Notes under the pieces: model-generated
Told to the model about the DNA's origin: nothing
Databases searched by the model: none
What the model saw: only the letters and a program-made list of their open reading frames with translations
Origin: Saccharopolyspora indica
GTDB taxonomy: Bacteria > Actinomycetota > Actinomycetes > Mycobacteriales > Pseudonocardiaceae
Direction of reading: 5' to 3'
Assembly: GCF_027853965.1 (NCBI RefSeq)
Contig: NZ_JAQGLB010000012.1
Span: forward strand, 124,001-188,000
Length of the DNA: 64,000 bases
Shown: in pieces, positions 23,213-30,653 of the stretch
How the letters are laid out: the number at the start of each line of letters is the position of its first letter
Numbering within the stretch: position 1 is the stretch's first letter
Made by a program: the position numbers and the translations under genes

Positions 23213-24916
23213 ATGGCCAAAGTCCCTGTCATGCAGGCCGTCGTCGACGTGCTCAAGTCCGAGGGCGTGGACATCACCTTCGGCTGCCCCGGCGCCGCGA
23301 TCCTCCCGCTGTACGCGGCGATGGAGGACAGCGGCATCGAGCACCTGATCGTTCGCCACGAAGAGGGCGCCACCCACATGGCCGACGGTTGGGCCCGCAC
23401 CAACGGCAAGGTCGGGGTGGCCATCGGCACCTCCGGGCCGGCGGGCACCAACATGATCACCGGCCTCTACACCGCGATCGCCGACTCCATCCCGATGCTG
23501 TGCATCACCGGCCAGGCGGTCTCCAGCAAGCTGCACCAGGAGGCCTTCCAGGCGGTCGACATCGTCGACATCGCCAAGCCGGTCACCAAGTGGGCGGTGC
23601 AGGTCAAGGAGGCCGCGCAGGCGCCGTGGATCTTCCGCGAGGCGTTCCGCATCGCGCGCTCCGGCCGCCCCGGCCCGGTGCTGATCGACCTGCCGCTGGA
23701 CGTGCAGAAGCAGGAGATCGAGTGGGACCCGTCGCTGGACGCCCCGCTGCCGATCGCGCCCGTCGAGCCGCACCTGCCGCGCGTCGAGCGCGCGCTGGAC
23801 ATGCTGCTGGAGGCCGACCGCCCGCTGATCCTCGCCGGTGGCGGCGTGATCCTCGGCGACGCCCACGAGCAGGTGCGCGAACTGGCCGAGCTGCTCGGCG
23901 TCCCGGTGCAGATCACCCTGATGGGCAAGGGGTCCTTCCCGGAGGACCACGAGCTGTTCGCGGGCATGACCGGCATCCAGACCAGCCAGCGCTACGGCAA
24001 CCAGTCGTTCCTGGAGGCCGACCTGGTGCTGGCGCTGGGCGCCCGCTTCGGCGACCGGCACACCGGTGCGCTGGACACCTACCGCGGTGAGCGCAAGTTC
24101 ATCCACGTCGACATCGAGCCCACCCAGATCGGCAAGGTCTTCGGGCCGGACCTGGGCATCGTCTCGGACACCAGGCTGTTCCTGGACGCGCTGATCGACG
24201 CGGCCCGCAAGCGCAAGGCGAGCAAGGACTTCTCGGCGTGGGTGGCCAGGGTCGGCGTGCTCAAGCAGACCCTGACCCGCCCGGACGACTACGACACGGT
24301 GCCGATCAAGGCGCCGCGGGTGTACCGGGAGATCAACCAGATCTTCCCGCCGGAGGCGTACTTCGTCACCGCGATCGGGCTCTACCAGATCTGGGGCGGC
24401 CAGTTCCAGACCGCGCACCTGCCGCGGCACTACCAGGTGTGCGGCCAGGCCGGTCCGCTCGGCTGGGAGATCCCGGCGGCGATCGGCGTGAAGTCGGCGA
24501 AGCCGGACGCCGAGGTCGTCGCGGTGGTCGGCGACTACGGCTTCCAGTTCCTGGTCGAGGAGCTGGCGGTGGCCGCCCAGTACGACATCCCGTTCGTGAT
24601 CATCATGCTGAACAACGAGTACCTGGGCCTGATCCGCCAGGCCGAGGGCGACGCGTTCGGCATGAAGACCGAGGTCGACATCCACTACGACGACCACGGC
24701 ACGGACAACGTCAAGATCATGGAGGCCTACGGCTGCTCGGGCCGCCGCGTGTTCGAGCCCGCCGACCTGGCGGACACGATCGAGTGGGCCCGCAAGGAGG
24801 CCGTCGCCACCAGCCGCCCGGTCCTGGTCGAGGTCATGATCGAGCGCGAGGCGAACACGGCGCGAGGCATCCGCATCGACGCCATGATCGAACCGGAGCC
24901 GGTGCCGAACGCCTGA
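23213..24916 (+). CDS. gcl: Glyoxylate carboligase (ThDP-dependent)
   Basis: 567 aa. Joins two glyoxylates to tartronate semialdehyde plus CO2, using ThDP and FAD. Over its whole length it follows Gcl: AVDIVDIAKPVTKWAV, GQAGPLGWEIPAA, the ThDP motif GDYGFQFL...NNEYLGLIRQAE. The residue at position 50 is Glu (RHEEGATHMADG) where E. coli Gcl has Val51. E. coli Gcl is notable for lacking the canonical ThDP glutamate. ATG 23213 has AGAGGAAG upstream. Neighbours hyi, glxR and glycerate kinase support the role; acetolactate-like activity is the alternative. Confidence 0.85.
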   Translation: MAKVPVMQAVVDVLKSEGVDITFGCPGAAILPLYAAMEDSGIEHLIVRHEEGATHMADGWARTNGKVGVAIGTSGPAGTNMITGLYTAIADSIPMLCITGQAVSSKLHQEAFQAVDIVDIAKPVTKWAVQVKEAAQAPWIFREAFRIARSGRPGPVLIDLPLDVQKQEIEWDPSLDAPLPIAPVEPHLPRVERALDMLLEADRPLILAGGGVILGDAHEQVRELAELLGVPVQITLMGKGSFPEDHELFAGMTGIQTSQRYGNQSFLEADLVLALGARFGDRHTGALDTYRGERKFIHVDIEPTQIGKVFGPDLGIVSDTRLFLDALIDAARKRKASKDFSAWVARVGVLKQTLTRPDDYDTVPIKAPRVYREINQIFPPEAYFVTAIGLYQIWGGQFQTAHLPRHYQVCGQAGPLGWEIPAAIGVKSAKPDAEVVAVVGDYGFQFLVEELAVAAQYDIPFVIIMLNNEYLGLIRQAEGDAFGMKTEVDIHYDDHGTDNVKIMEAYGCSGRRVFEPADLADTIEWARKEAVATSRPVLVEVMIEREANTARGIRIDAMIEPEPVPNA

Positions 24917-24928
24917 TCCGGTTGGACT

Positions 24929-25069
24929 CGGGGTGCGTTGGAGCGGTTCGGCCCGTTGGGAACCGGGCCGAACGGTCCTGTCACACACTCACGCACCCCG
25001 TGCGGGGCTTCAGGGCAGCCCTGCGAGGGGAGCGTTCACCGGAACGCGCGGTGGTGTTCCGGTGAACGC
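24929..25069. terminator. Stacked hairpins after gcl
   Basis: CGGGGTGCGT (24929) pairs with ACGCACCCCG (24991). Inside it, GTTCGGCCCG (24946) pairs with CGGGCCGAAC (24964). A second stem, GCGTTCACCGGAAC (25032-25045) with 25056-25069, follows. The first is a terminator of gcl; the second lies in the glycerate kinase leader. Confidence 0.7.
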
Positions 25070-25194
25070 CGTCCCCACTTCCCACAGACGGGGTGGTCGG
25101 GTGGAATGTCCGACGACCCTCGGTGTTCCCCGCCGTGCACGTGCCGGGCGTCACGGCGGGGAGCACCTACCCCTTTGCACAACGGGAGTTCGCT

Positions 25195-26322
25195 TTGCCT
25201 GGACCCGTCCTGATCGCACCGGACAAGTTCAAGGGCTCGCTGACCGCGCCGGAGGTGGCCGCAGCGGTGGCCAGCGGCCTGCGCCGGGTCCGGCCCGAGG
25301 TGGAGATCCGGTCGGCGCCGGTCGCCGACGGCGGCGACGGCACCGTCCAGGCGGCGGTGGCCGCCGGGTACGTACCGGTCCCGGTCATCGTGGCCGGCCC
25401 GGTGGGCGAGCCGGTGGACACCGAGATCGCGATCTTCGACGACACGGCGGTGGTCGAGCTGGCATCGGCCTCCGGGCTGGCGCTGCTGGACCCGGACGAG
25501 CTCGCCCCGCTGGCGGCGTCCAGCGAGGGCACCGGCGAAGCGATCCTGGCAGCGCTCGACGCGGGCGCGCGAACCGTGGTGCTCGGCGTCGGTGGCAGTG
25601 CGTGCACCGACGGCGGCGCCGGAATGCTCACCGTCCTGGGGGCGCGGGTTTTGGATGCTGCGGAGCACCCGTTGCCCCCAGGCGGTGGACCACTGGCCCG
25701 CGTGGCGTCGGTGGACCTCTCCGGCCTCGACCCGCGGCTGGCGGAGACCGAGGTGATCCTCGCGTCCGATGTGGACAACCCGCTGCTCGGCGAGCGCGGC
25801 GCGGCGCACGTCTACGGCCCGCAGAAGGGCGCCGACCCCGATCAGGTGCGCTTCCTCGACGAGGCCCTGGCGAACTGGTCGCGCGCGGTGCTGGCGGCGG
25901 GCGGCCGCGACGTGGCGGAGCAGCCGGGCGCCGGTGCGGCGGGTGGTGTCGGCTACGGCGCCCTGGCGGTGCTCGGAGCCCGCATGCGGCCCGGCGTGGA
26001 CGTCGTCCTGGAGCTGATCGACTTCGACCGCCAGCTGGCCGGAGCGGGCCTGGTGATCATCGGCGAGGGCTCCATCGACGAGCAGACCCTGCACGGCAAG
26101 GGCCCGGCCGGAGTGGCCGCCCGAGCCCGCGCCGCGGGCGTGCCGGTGGTGGCGATCGCCGGTCGCTCGGAGCTCTCCCCGGAGCGTCTCCGCGAAGCGG
26201 GCATCGAAGCGGTCTACGCCCTCTCCGACGTCGAACCGGACGCCCGGCGCTGCATCCGAGAAGCGGCGACCCTCCTCCCCGAACTCGCGGAGCGCATCGC
26301 CGCCGACCACCTGAAGCCCTGA
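25195..26322 (+). CDS. glxK: Glycerate kinase
   Basis: 375 aa, type II (GarK/GlxK) kinase that phosphorylates D-glycerate, usually to 2-phosphoglycerate. It has the hallmark N-terminus LIAPDKFKGSLTAPEVAAAV and VADGGDGTV. GVGGSACTDGGAGML lies near the middle and GEGSIDEQTLHGKGPAGVA near the C-terminus. TTG 25195 is chosen because GGGAG lies 7 bp upstream and the family starts at this strand. Last step of the glyoxylate-to-glycolysis route. Confidence 0.93.
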   Translation: MPGPVLIAPDKFKGSLTAPEVAAAVASGLRRVRPEVEIRSAPVADGGDGTVQAAVAAGYVPVPVIVAGPVGEPVDTEIAIFDDTAVVELASASGLALLDPDELAPLAASSEGTGEAILAALDAGARTVVLGVGGSACTDGGAGMLTVLGARVLDAAEHPLPPGGGPLARVASVDLSGLDPRLAETEVILASDVDNPLLGERGAAHVYGPQKGADPDQVRFLDEALANWSRAVLAAGGRDVAEQPGAGAAGGVGYGALAVLGARMRPGVDVVLELIDFDRQLAGAGLVIIGEGSIDEQTLHGKGPAGVAARARAAGVPVVAIAGRSELSPERLREAGIEAVYALSDVEPDARRCIREAATLLPELAERIAADHLKP

Positions 26323-26372
26323 CCGGTGCTGGCCGCGGCACATCCCGGGCGGCTCCGTCGTGCGAGGGGACG

Positions 26373-26394
26373 GTCAATTTCGTACGAAATTGAC
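26373..26394. repeat. Family B palindrome, copy 4
   Basis: Perfect palindrome, extended by ACG/CGT flanks to 28 bp (26370-26397), between the convergent glycerate kinase and racemase-like genes. Confidence 0.9.
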
Positions 26395-26410
26395 CGTCAC
26401 CCGGGTGAAC

Positions 26411-26432
26411 GTCAATTTCGTGCGAAATTGAC
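26411..26432. repeat. Family B palindrome, copy 5, supplying a stop codon
   Basis: Same element with CGTGCG at the centre. Read on the minus strand it encodes VNFARN followed by TGA, which is the stop codon of the AMDase-like/GAF gene. The element therefore forms the last six codons of that gene. Confidence 0.85.
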
Positions 26433-27572
26433 GCCGTTCTGCGCGAGGAGGGCCTTGACCTGGGTTGATGCGGCTTCGACGGCTTGGGTGTCGGTGGGGG
26501 ACCAGTCGCGCTCGGTGAGGCTGTGGACCGAGAGCCACCCGACCATCGTGCCGTCGACCTCCACCGGGGTGAGCATTTGAGCCCGGACGCCGTAGGTGTC
26601 GACGAGGGCCTGCGGAGGCCGCGGGCCGGTGCGGAAGTGCGGCTGCACCAGCGTCTTCCGGTGCTCCTCCAGCCACCGGACGGTGTTCAGCGCGCGCTGG
26701 TCGAGGCCCGCGTCGTGCTGGATGGCCGCCACACCGGGGCCGGTGTCCTCGGCCGCGGCCAGGTCGACGCCGAGGCGCTGCGACGGCAGGTCCAGGCGCA
26801 CCGTCGTCCGGTCCGAGCCGGTCGCCGCGCGGAGCAGGGCGCAGATCTCCCGCAGCGCTGCCCGCGTCGAGCCGGACAGCAGCACGCTCCCGCGGTCGAG
26901 GGGACGGCCGCCGAGCAGGTCGAGCGCCTGCCACAACGTCACGGAAACGCTGTCCAGCACGGGGATTCCGAGATCCGGCTCCAGCTCGGCCGCCGCGAGG
27001 GCGCCGCGCAGGTTCGTGCACACCAGCGCCACCGCCTGCGCGCCGGGCGCGGCGGCTCGGATCATCTCGACCAGCCGCTGCTCGGGCACTTCGCCGAAGG
27101 AGAAGTTGTCGGTGATCTCCAGCCGTTCGTCGGCCACCACCTCGACGCCCTCGGCCGCGTAGGTCTCCGCGATGCGCGCTGTCACGTCGCCGGTGTACGG
27201 CGTGACCAGGCCCAGCCGCCGCACGCCGAAGGCGCGGAAGGCCTCGCGCAGCGCCAGCGTCGACGTCGTCGCCGGAACGCCGCACACCTGCGACAGCGCA
27301 TCGCAGACCTGCCGGTCGTAGTCGAAGCCGAGCCAGGAGCCTGCGGTCCCGTTCCACACCACGACGTCCACCGCGGCGTCCCGGAGCAGCTCGGCGGCGG
27401 CCGACGTCCGGGCCACCGAGAACTGGCCGCGCTGCTCGTCGGCCAGCGAGATCGCGGTGACCGGCAACCGGCTGAAGTGCGCGGTCACCTCCTCCGCGCC
27501 GGACAGCAGCCGGTAGGTGACGGGTTCGAGCACGGTGTTCGACGAAGGGGTCAGCATTCCGATGCGGGGCAC
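26412..27572 (-). CDS. AMDase/maleate isomerase-like protein fused to GAF domain
   Basis: 386 aa. Residues 1-240 belong to the Asp/Glu racemase superfamily, close to arylmalonate decarboxylase and maleate isomerase (PRIGMLTPSSNTVLEP at the start). The second catalytic Cys is present in ALVCTNLRG. At the first Cys position the sequence reads VWNGTAGSW, so Gly replaces Cys, as in arylmalonate decarboxylase. Residues about 245-385 form a GAF-type domain (HDAGLDQRALNTVRWL, YGVRAQMLTPVEVDG, VGWLSVH). GTG 27572 follows GGGAGGAG. It is divergent from allantoinase, so a role in purine-derived acid metabolism is possible but unproven. Confidence 0.75.
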   Translation of the reverse strand: MPRIGMLTPSSNTVLEPVTYRLLSGAEEVTAHFSRLPVTAISLADEQRGQFSVARTSAAAELLRDAAVDVVVWNGTAGSWLGFDYDRQVCDALSQVCGVPATTSTLALREAFRAFGVRRLGLVTPYTGDVTARIAETYAAEGVEVVADERLEITDNFSFGEVPEQRLVEMIRAAAPGAQAVALVCTNLRGALAAAELEPDLGIPVLDSVSVTLWQALDLLGGRPLDRGSVLLSGSTRAALREICALLRAATGSDRTTVRLDLPSQRLGVDLAAAEDTGPGVAAIQHDAGLDQRALNTVRWLEEHRKTLVQPHFRTGPRPPQALVDTYGVRAQMLTPVEVDGTMVGWLSVHSLTERDWSPTDTQAVEAASTQVKALLAQNGVNFARN

Positions 27573-27825
27573 GGCGACTCCTCCCGCGCGGGCTCCGGCG
27601 TCGGGAGGCGCTGCGCGATCCGGGATGCGGTATACCAAACAGCGCCGTCGCAGCACCTGTCAAGACCTGGGTGGATGCTGGGGGCGGGCTGAATCGATGC
27701 TCCGTCGGTGGTTCTTGACGCGGCCCGGCTTCTGCCGGAGTATTTCATGAATCGGTAAGTATACTTCACAATGCGGAAGAATCTCGCGCTTTCCGGCCGT
27801 GGGGGCTTGACCGGAACCGCCGAAG

Positions 27826-27844
27826 GTTCAACACTTTGTTGAAC
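27826..27844. promoter_or_regulatory. Candidate operator of allantoinase gene
   Basis: GTTCAACA-CTT-TGTTGAAC, perfect 8-bp arms with a 3-bp spacer, 23 bp before the allantoinase start codon. A binding protein here would block transcription or initiation. The inner 15 bp are identical to the palindrome before uraD (20044). Confidence 0.75.
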
Positions 27845-27867
27845 AGTTGAGTCCAGGAGGTACCGAG

Positions 27868-29223
27868 TTGTCCGAGGCAGCCACCGCGACGTTCGACGTC
27901 GTGTTCCGCGCACGTCGGCTCATCGGCCCGAACGGGGAGACGTCCGGCAGCGTCGGCGTCCGCGACGGCCGCATCGCCGCCGTCGAGCCCTTCGACGCCC
28001 AGCTCGACGCGGCTCGCACCATCGAGCTCGCCGCCGACGAGGTGCTGCTGCCGGGGCTGGTCGACACCCACGTGCACGTCAACGACCCGGGTCGCACCGA
28101 GTGGGAGGGCTTCGACACGGCCACCCGCGCCGCGGCGGCCGGCGGCGTCACCACCATCCTCGACATGCCGCTGAACAGCCTGCCGCCGACCATCGACACC
28201 GGCGCGCTGGAGATCAAGCGCAAGACCGCGCGCGAGAAGGCGCACATCGACGTCGGCTTCTGGGGCGGCGCGGTGCACGGCAACCTCGGCGAGCTGCGCG
28301 GCCTGCACGAGGCCGGGGTGTTCGGCTTCAAGTGCTTCCTGCTGCACTCCGGCGTCGACGAGTTCCCGCCGCTGAACCCGGCCGAGCTCGACGAGGCGCT
28401 GCGCGAACTGGCCCGCTACGACGCGATGATGATCGTGCACGCCGAGGACTCCGACGCCATCGAGCACGCGCCCACCGCGCACGGCGAGACCTACGGCGAC
28501 TTCCTCAACTCCCGCCCGCGCGGCGCCGAGAACGTGGCGATCGCGCAGGTCATCGAGCTGGCCCGGCGGATCGGCGGCCGGGTGCACATCCTGCACCTGT
28601 CCTCCTCCGACGCGCTGCCGATGATCGCCTCGGCGCGCGCCGACGGCGTCAAGGTCACCGTCGAGACCTGCCCGCACTACCTGAGCTTCAGCGCCGAGGA
28701 GGTCCCCGACGGCGCGACCCAGTTCAAGTGCTGCCCGCCGATCCGCGAGGCGCGCAACCGGGAACTGCTCTGGCAGGGCCTGGCCGACGGGATCATCGAC
28801 TGCGTGGTCAGCGACCACTCGCCGTGCACCCCGGAGCTCAAGCGCTTCGACATCGGCGACTTCGGCGTGGCCTGGGGCGGCGTGTCCAGCCTCCAGCTGG
28901 GCCTGCCCGCGGTGTGGACGCAGGCGCGAGTGCGCGGCCACAGCCTGGCTGAGGTGGTGCAGTGGATGTCCCGCAAGCCCGCCGAGCTCGCCGGCGTGCA
29001 CCGCAAGGGCTCCATCGCGGTCGGCAACGACGCGGACTTCTGCGTCTTCGCCCCGGACGCGGCCTTCGTGGTGGACGTCGACCAGCTGCACCACCGCAAC
29101 CCGGTCTCGCCCTACCACGGTCGCCCGCTGGCGGGCGTGGTGCGCGAAACCTGGCTCCGCGGCACGCAGATCGTCGGCCCCGACGCGGCGACCGGTCCGC
29201 AGGGCAACCTCCTCACCCGCTGA
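27868..29223 (+). CDS. allB: Allantoinase
   Basis: 451-aa amidohydrolase opening allantoin to allantoate. Metal ligands: [11 protein letters not shown] (HxH), the lysine in [10 protein letters not shown] that is carbamylated in the family, [17 protein letters not shown], and the Asp in [16 protein letters not shown] 27868 is the start because AGGAGG stands 7 bp upstream; TTG 27847 lies before that site. Allantoicase and ureidoglycolate lyase do not follow; the next gene is a SWIM protein. Confidence 0.94.
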   Translation: MSEAATATFDVVFRARRLIGPNGETSGSVGVRDGRIAAVEPFDAQLDAARTIELAADEVLLPGLVDTHVHVNDPGRTEWEGFDTATRAAAAGGVTTILDMPLNSLPPTIDTGALEIKRKTAREKAHIDVGFWGGAVHGNLGELRGLHEAGVFGFKCFLLHSGVDEFPPLNPAELDEALRELARYDAMMIVHAEDSDAIEHAPTAHGETYGDFLNSRPRGAENVAIAQVIELARRIGGRVHILHLSSSDALPMIASARADGVKVTVETCPHYLSFSAEEVPDGATQFKCCPPIREARNRELLWQGLADGIIDCVVSDHSPCTPELKRFDIGDFGVAWGGVSSLQLGLPAVWTQARVRGHSLAEVVQWMSRKPAELAGVHRKGSIAVGNDADFCVFAPDAAFVVDVDQLHHRNPVSPYHGRPLAGVVRETWLRGTQIVGPDAATGPQGNLLTR

Positions 29224-29229
29224 CACCGG

Positions 29230-29264
29230 GGCCGTGAGCGCACAGCAGTCGCGCGCTCACGGCC
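29230..29264. terminator. Terminator of allB
   Basis: GGCCGTGAGCGC and GCGCTCACGGCC arms around a short loop, 7 bp beyond the stop. It shares the CCGTGAGCG start of family A but not its centre. Confidence 0.75.
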
Positions 29265-29336
29265 CGTCGGTCCGAAGAGGACTGACGGCGGAAATGACCT
29301 GCCCGCCTGTCGGGAACAGCGGTTAACGTCCTGCGC

Positions 29337-30653
29337 ATGAGCGACGTGCAGCAGGTCCTGGCCTACCGGCGGCCTTCGGCGCTCGCCGACCGGCACCTCG
29401 GCCTGGAGACCGCGGGCGGGACCGGGCAGAGCGCCAACCCCCGGTTCTTCACCGGGTTCCTCACCGAGGCCGCGCCCGCGGCATCGGGCCTGCTCGCCGT
29501 CGCACGGGTCGCCCGGTCCCAGTACCCGGACGCGGCCGGTCGCGCCGCGTTCCGCGATCCGGTGGTCACCTGCGACGGGGGCCGGCTGCGCTTCGAGTCC
29601 TTCTCGCGCTGCGGCGGGGTCTACGCGCGCCTGGACGTCCTCTCCGCGGGCCTGGACGGCGAGGTGCACGACCGGGGCACCACCAACGTCGACGTCAACG
29701 AGCCGCTGCGCCGGATGCTGGCGAAGGTCGGCGGCCGCGATCCGCTGCACCTGTCGGTCGGGCCGGACGAGCTGACCGCGACCGCGCTCGGCGGTTCGGT
29801 GCTGGAGAAGAAGGTGCCGCTGCCGCAGCGGTGGTTGCGCGGGTTCGCCGAGGTGCAGGTGATCACAGCCGGTTTCGAGCCGCGCGCCGAGCTGTCCGCC
29901 GCCGATGCCGCGCGGCTGCTCAAGTCGCTGCCGTCCGGATCGCGCCGGGCGCTGTGGGCGGTGCCCGCCGGGCGCTCGTTGCGGCTGACCGGTTCCCCGG
30001 TTCCCGGTGCCGTCTGCATCGCGGGCCCGGAACGGCTGGAATCCCTGGTCCCGCTGCTGCGCTTCGCGAAGGCCCTGCGGGTGTACGGACCGCGGCCCGA
30101 CAACCGGCCGACCGCGAGCGCCTGGGAGCTCGACCTGCCGGGGATGCGGCTGGTGCTGGCCCTCTCACCGGGCAGCGACCGCGGCTTCTCCGGCGAAGGC
30201 GCGGTGCTCGACGCGCTGGCTTCCGACGACGCCGAGGCCGATGCGGAGCTGATCGGCGCGCTGCTGGCCTTCGAACCGCGGGTCGAGACCGACCTGCTCG
30301 CCGAGCGCTCCGGCCTGCCGCAGGCCCGGGTCCGCGACGCCCTGATCCAGCTCGGCACCGCGGGCCGGATCGGCTACGACCTCGCCGAAGCGGCCCACTT
30401 CCACCGCGAACTTCCCTACGACGCGAAGGCCGTCGACGCGATGAACCCCCGCCTCCGCAACGCGAGAGCGCTCGTCGAGGCAGGCGCGGTGCGCATCGAC
30501 GGCGACAGCGCGACGGTGACCGCCGGAGAGCGCGAGCACCGGGTGCGGGCAGGCGGCTGCACCTGCCGGTGGTGGGCGGAATTCGGCGGTACCAGGGGGA
30601 AGTGCAAGCACGCGCTCGCCGTGGACGTGGCGCGGAACGGAGTGCGCGGATGA
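29337..30653 (+). CDS. SWIM zinc-finger protein
   Basis: 438 aa. The C-terminal SWIM motif is CTCRWWAEFGGTRGKCKH, i.e. C-x-C-x(n)-C-x-H, within an EREHRVRAGGCTC context. The N-terminal two thirds is a domain seen in actinobacterial SWIM proteins, with no other motif I recognise; a winged-helix-like segment (LLAERSGLPQARVRDALIQLGTAGRIGYD) precedes the finger. SWIM fingers bind DNA or proteins. Its stop overlaps the start of the DUF6493 gene (ATGA), so the two are coupled. Confidence 0.85.
   Translation: MSDVQQVLAYRRPSALADRHLGLETAGGTGQSANPRFFTGFLTEAAPAASGLLAVARVARSQYPDAAGRAAFRDPVVTCDGGRLRFESFSRCGGVYARLDVLSAGLDGEVHDRGTTNVDVNEPLRRMLAKVGGRDPLHLSVGPDELTATALGGSVLEKKVPLPQRWLRGFAEVQVITAGFEPRAELSAADAARLLKSLPSGSRRALWAVPAGRSLRLTGSPVPGAVCIAGPERLESLVPLLRFAKALRVYGPRPDNRPTASAWELDLPGMRLVLALSPGSDRGFSGEGAVLDALASDDAEADAELIGALLAFEPRVETDLLAERSGLPQARVRDALIQLGTAGRIGYDLAEAAHFHRELPYDAKAVDAMNPRLRNARALVEAGAVRIDGDSATVTAGEREHRVRAGGCTCRWWAEFGGTRGKCKHALAVDVARNGVRG

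Noticed and set aside
24238..26393. Long frames in the second reading frame through gcl and glycerate kinase
   Set aside because: Gly/Arg-rich shadows; the real genes are recognised by family motifs in other frames.
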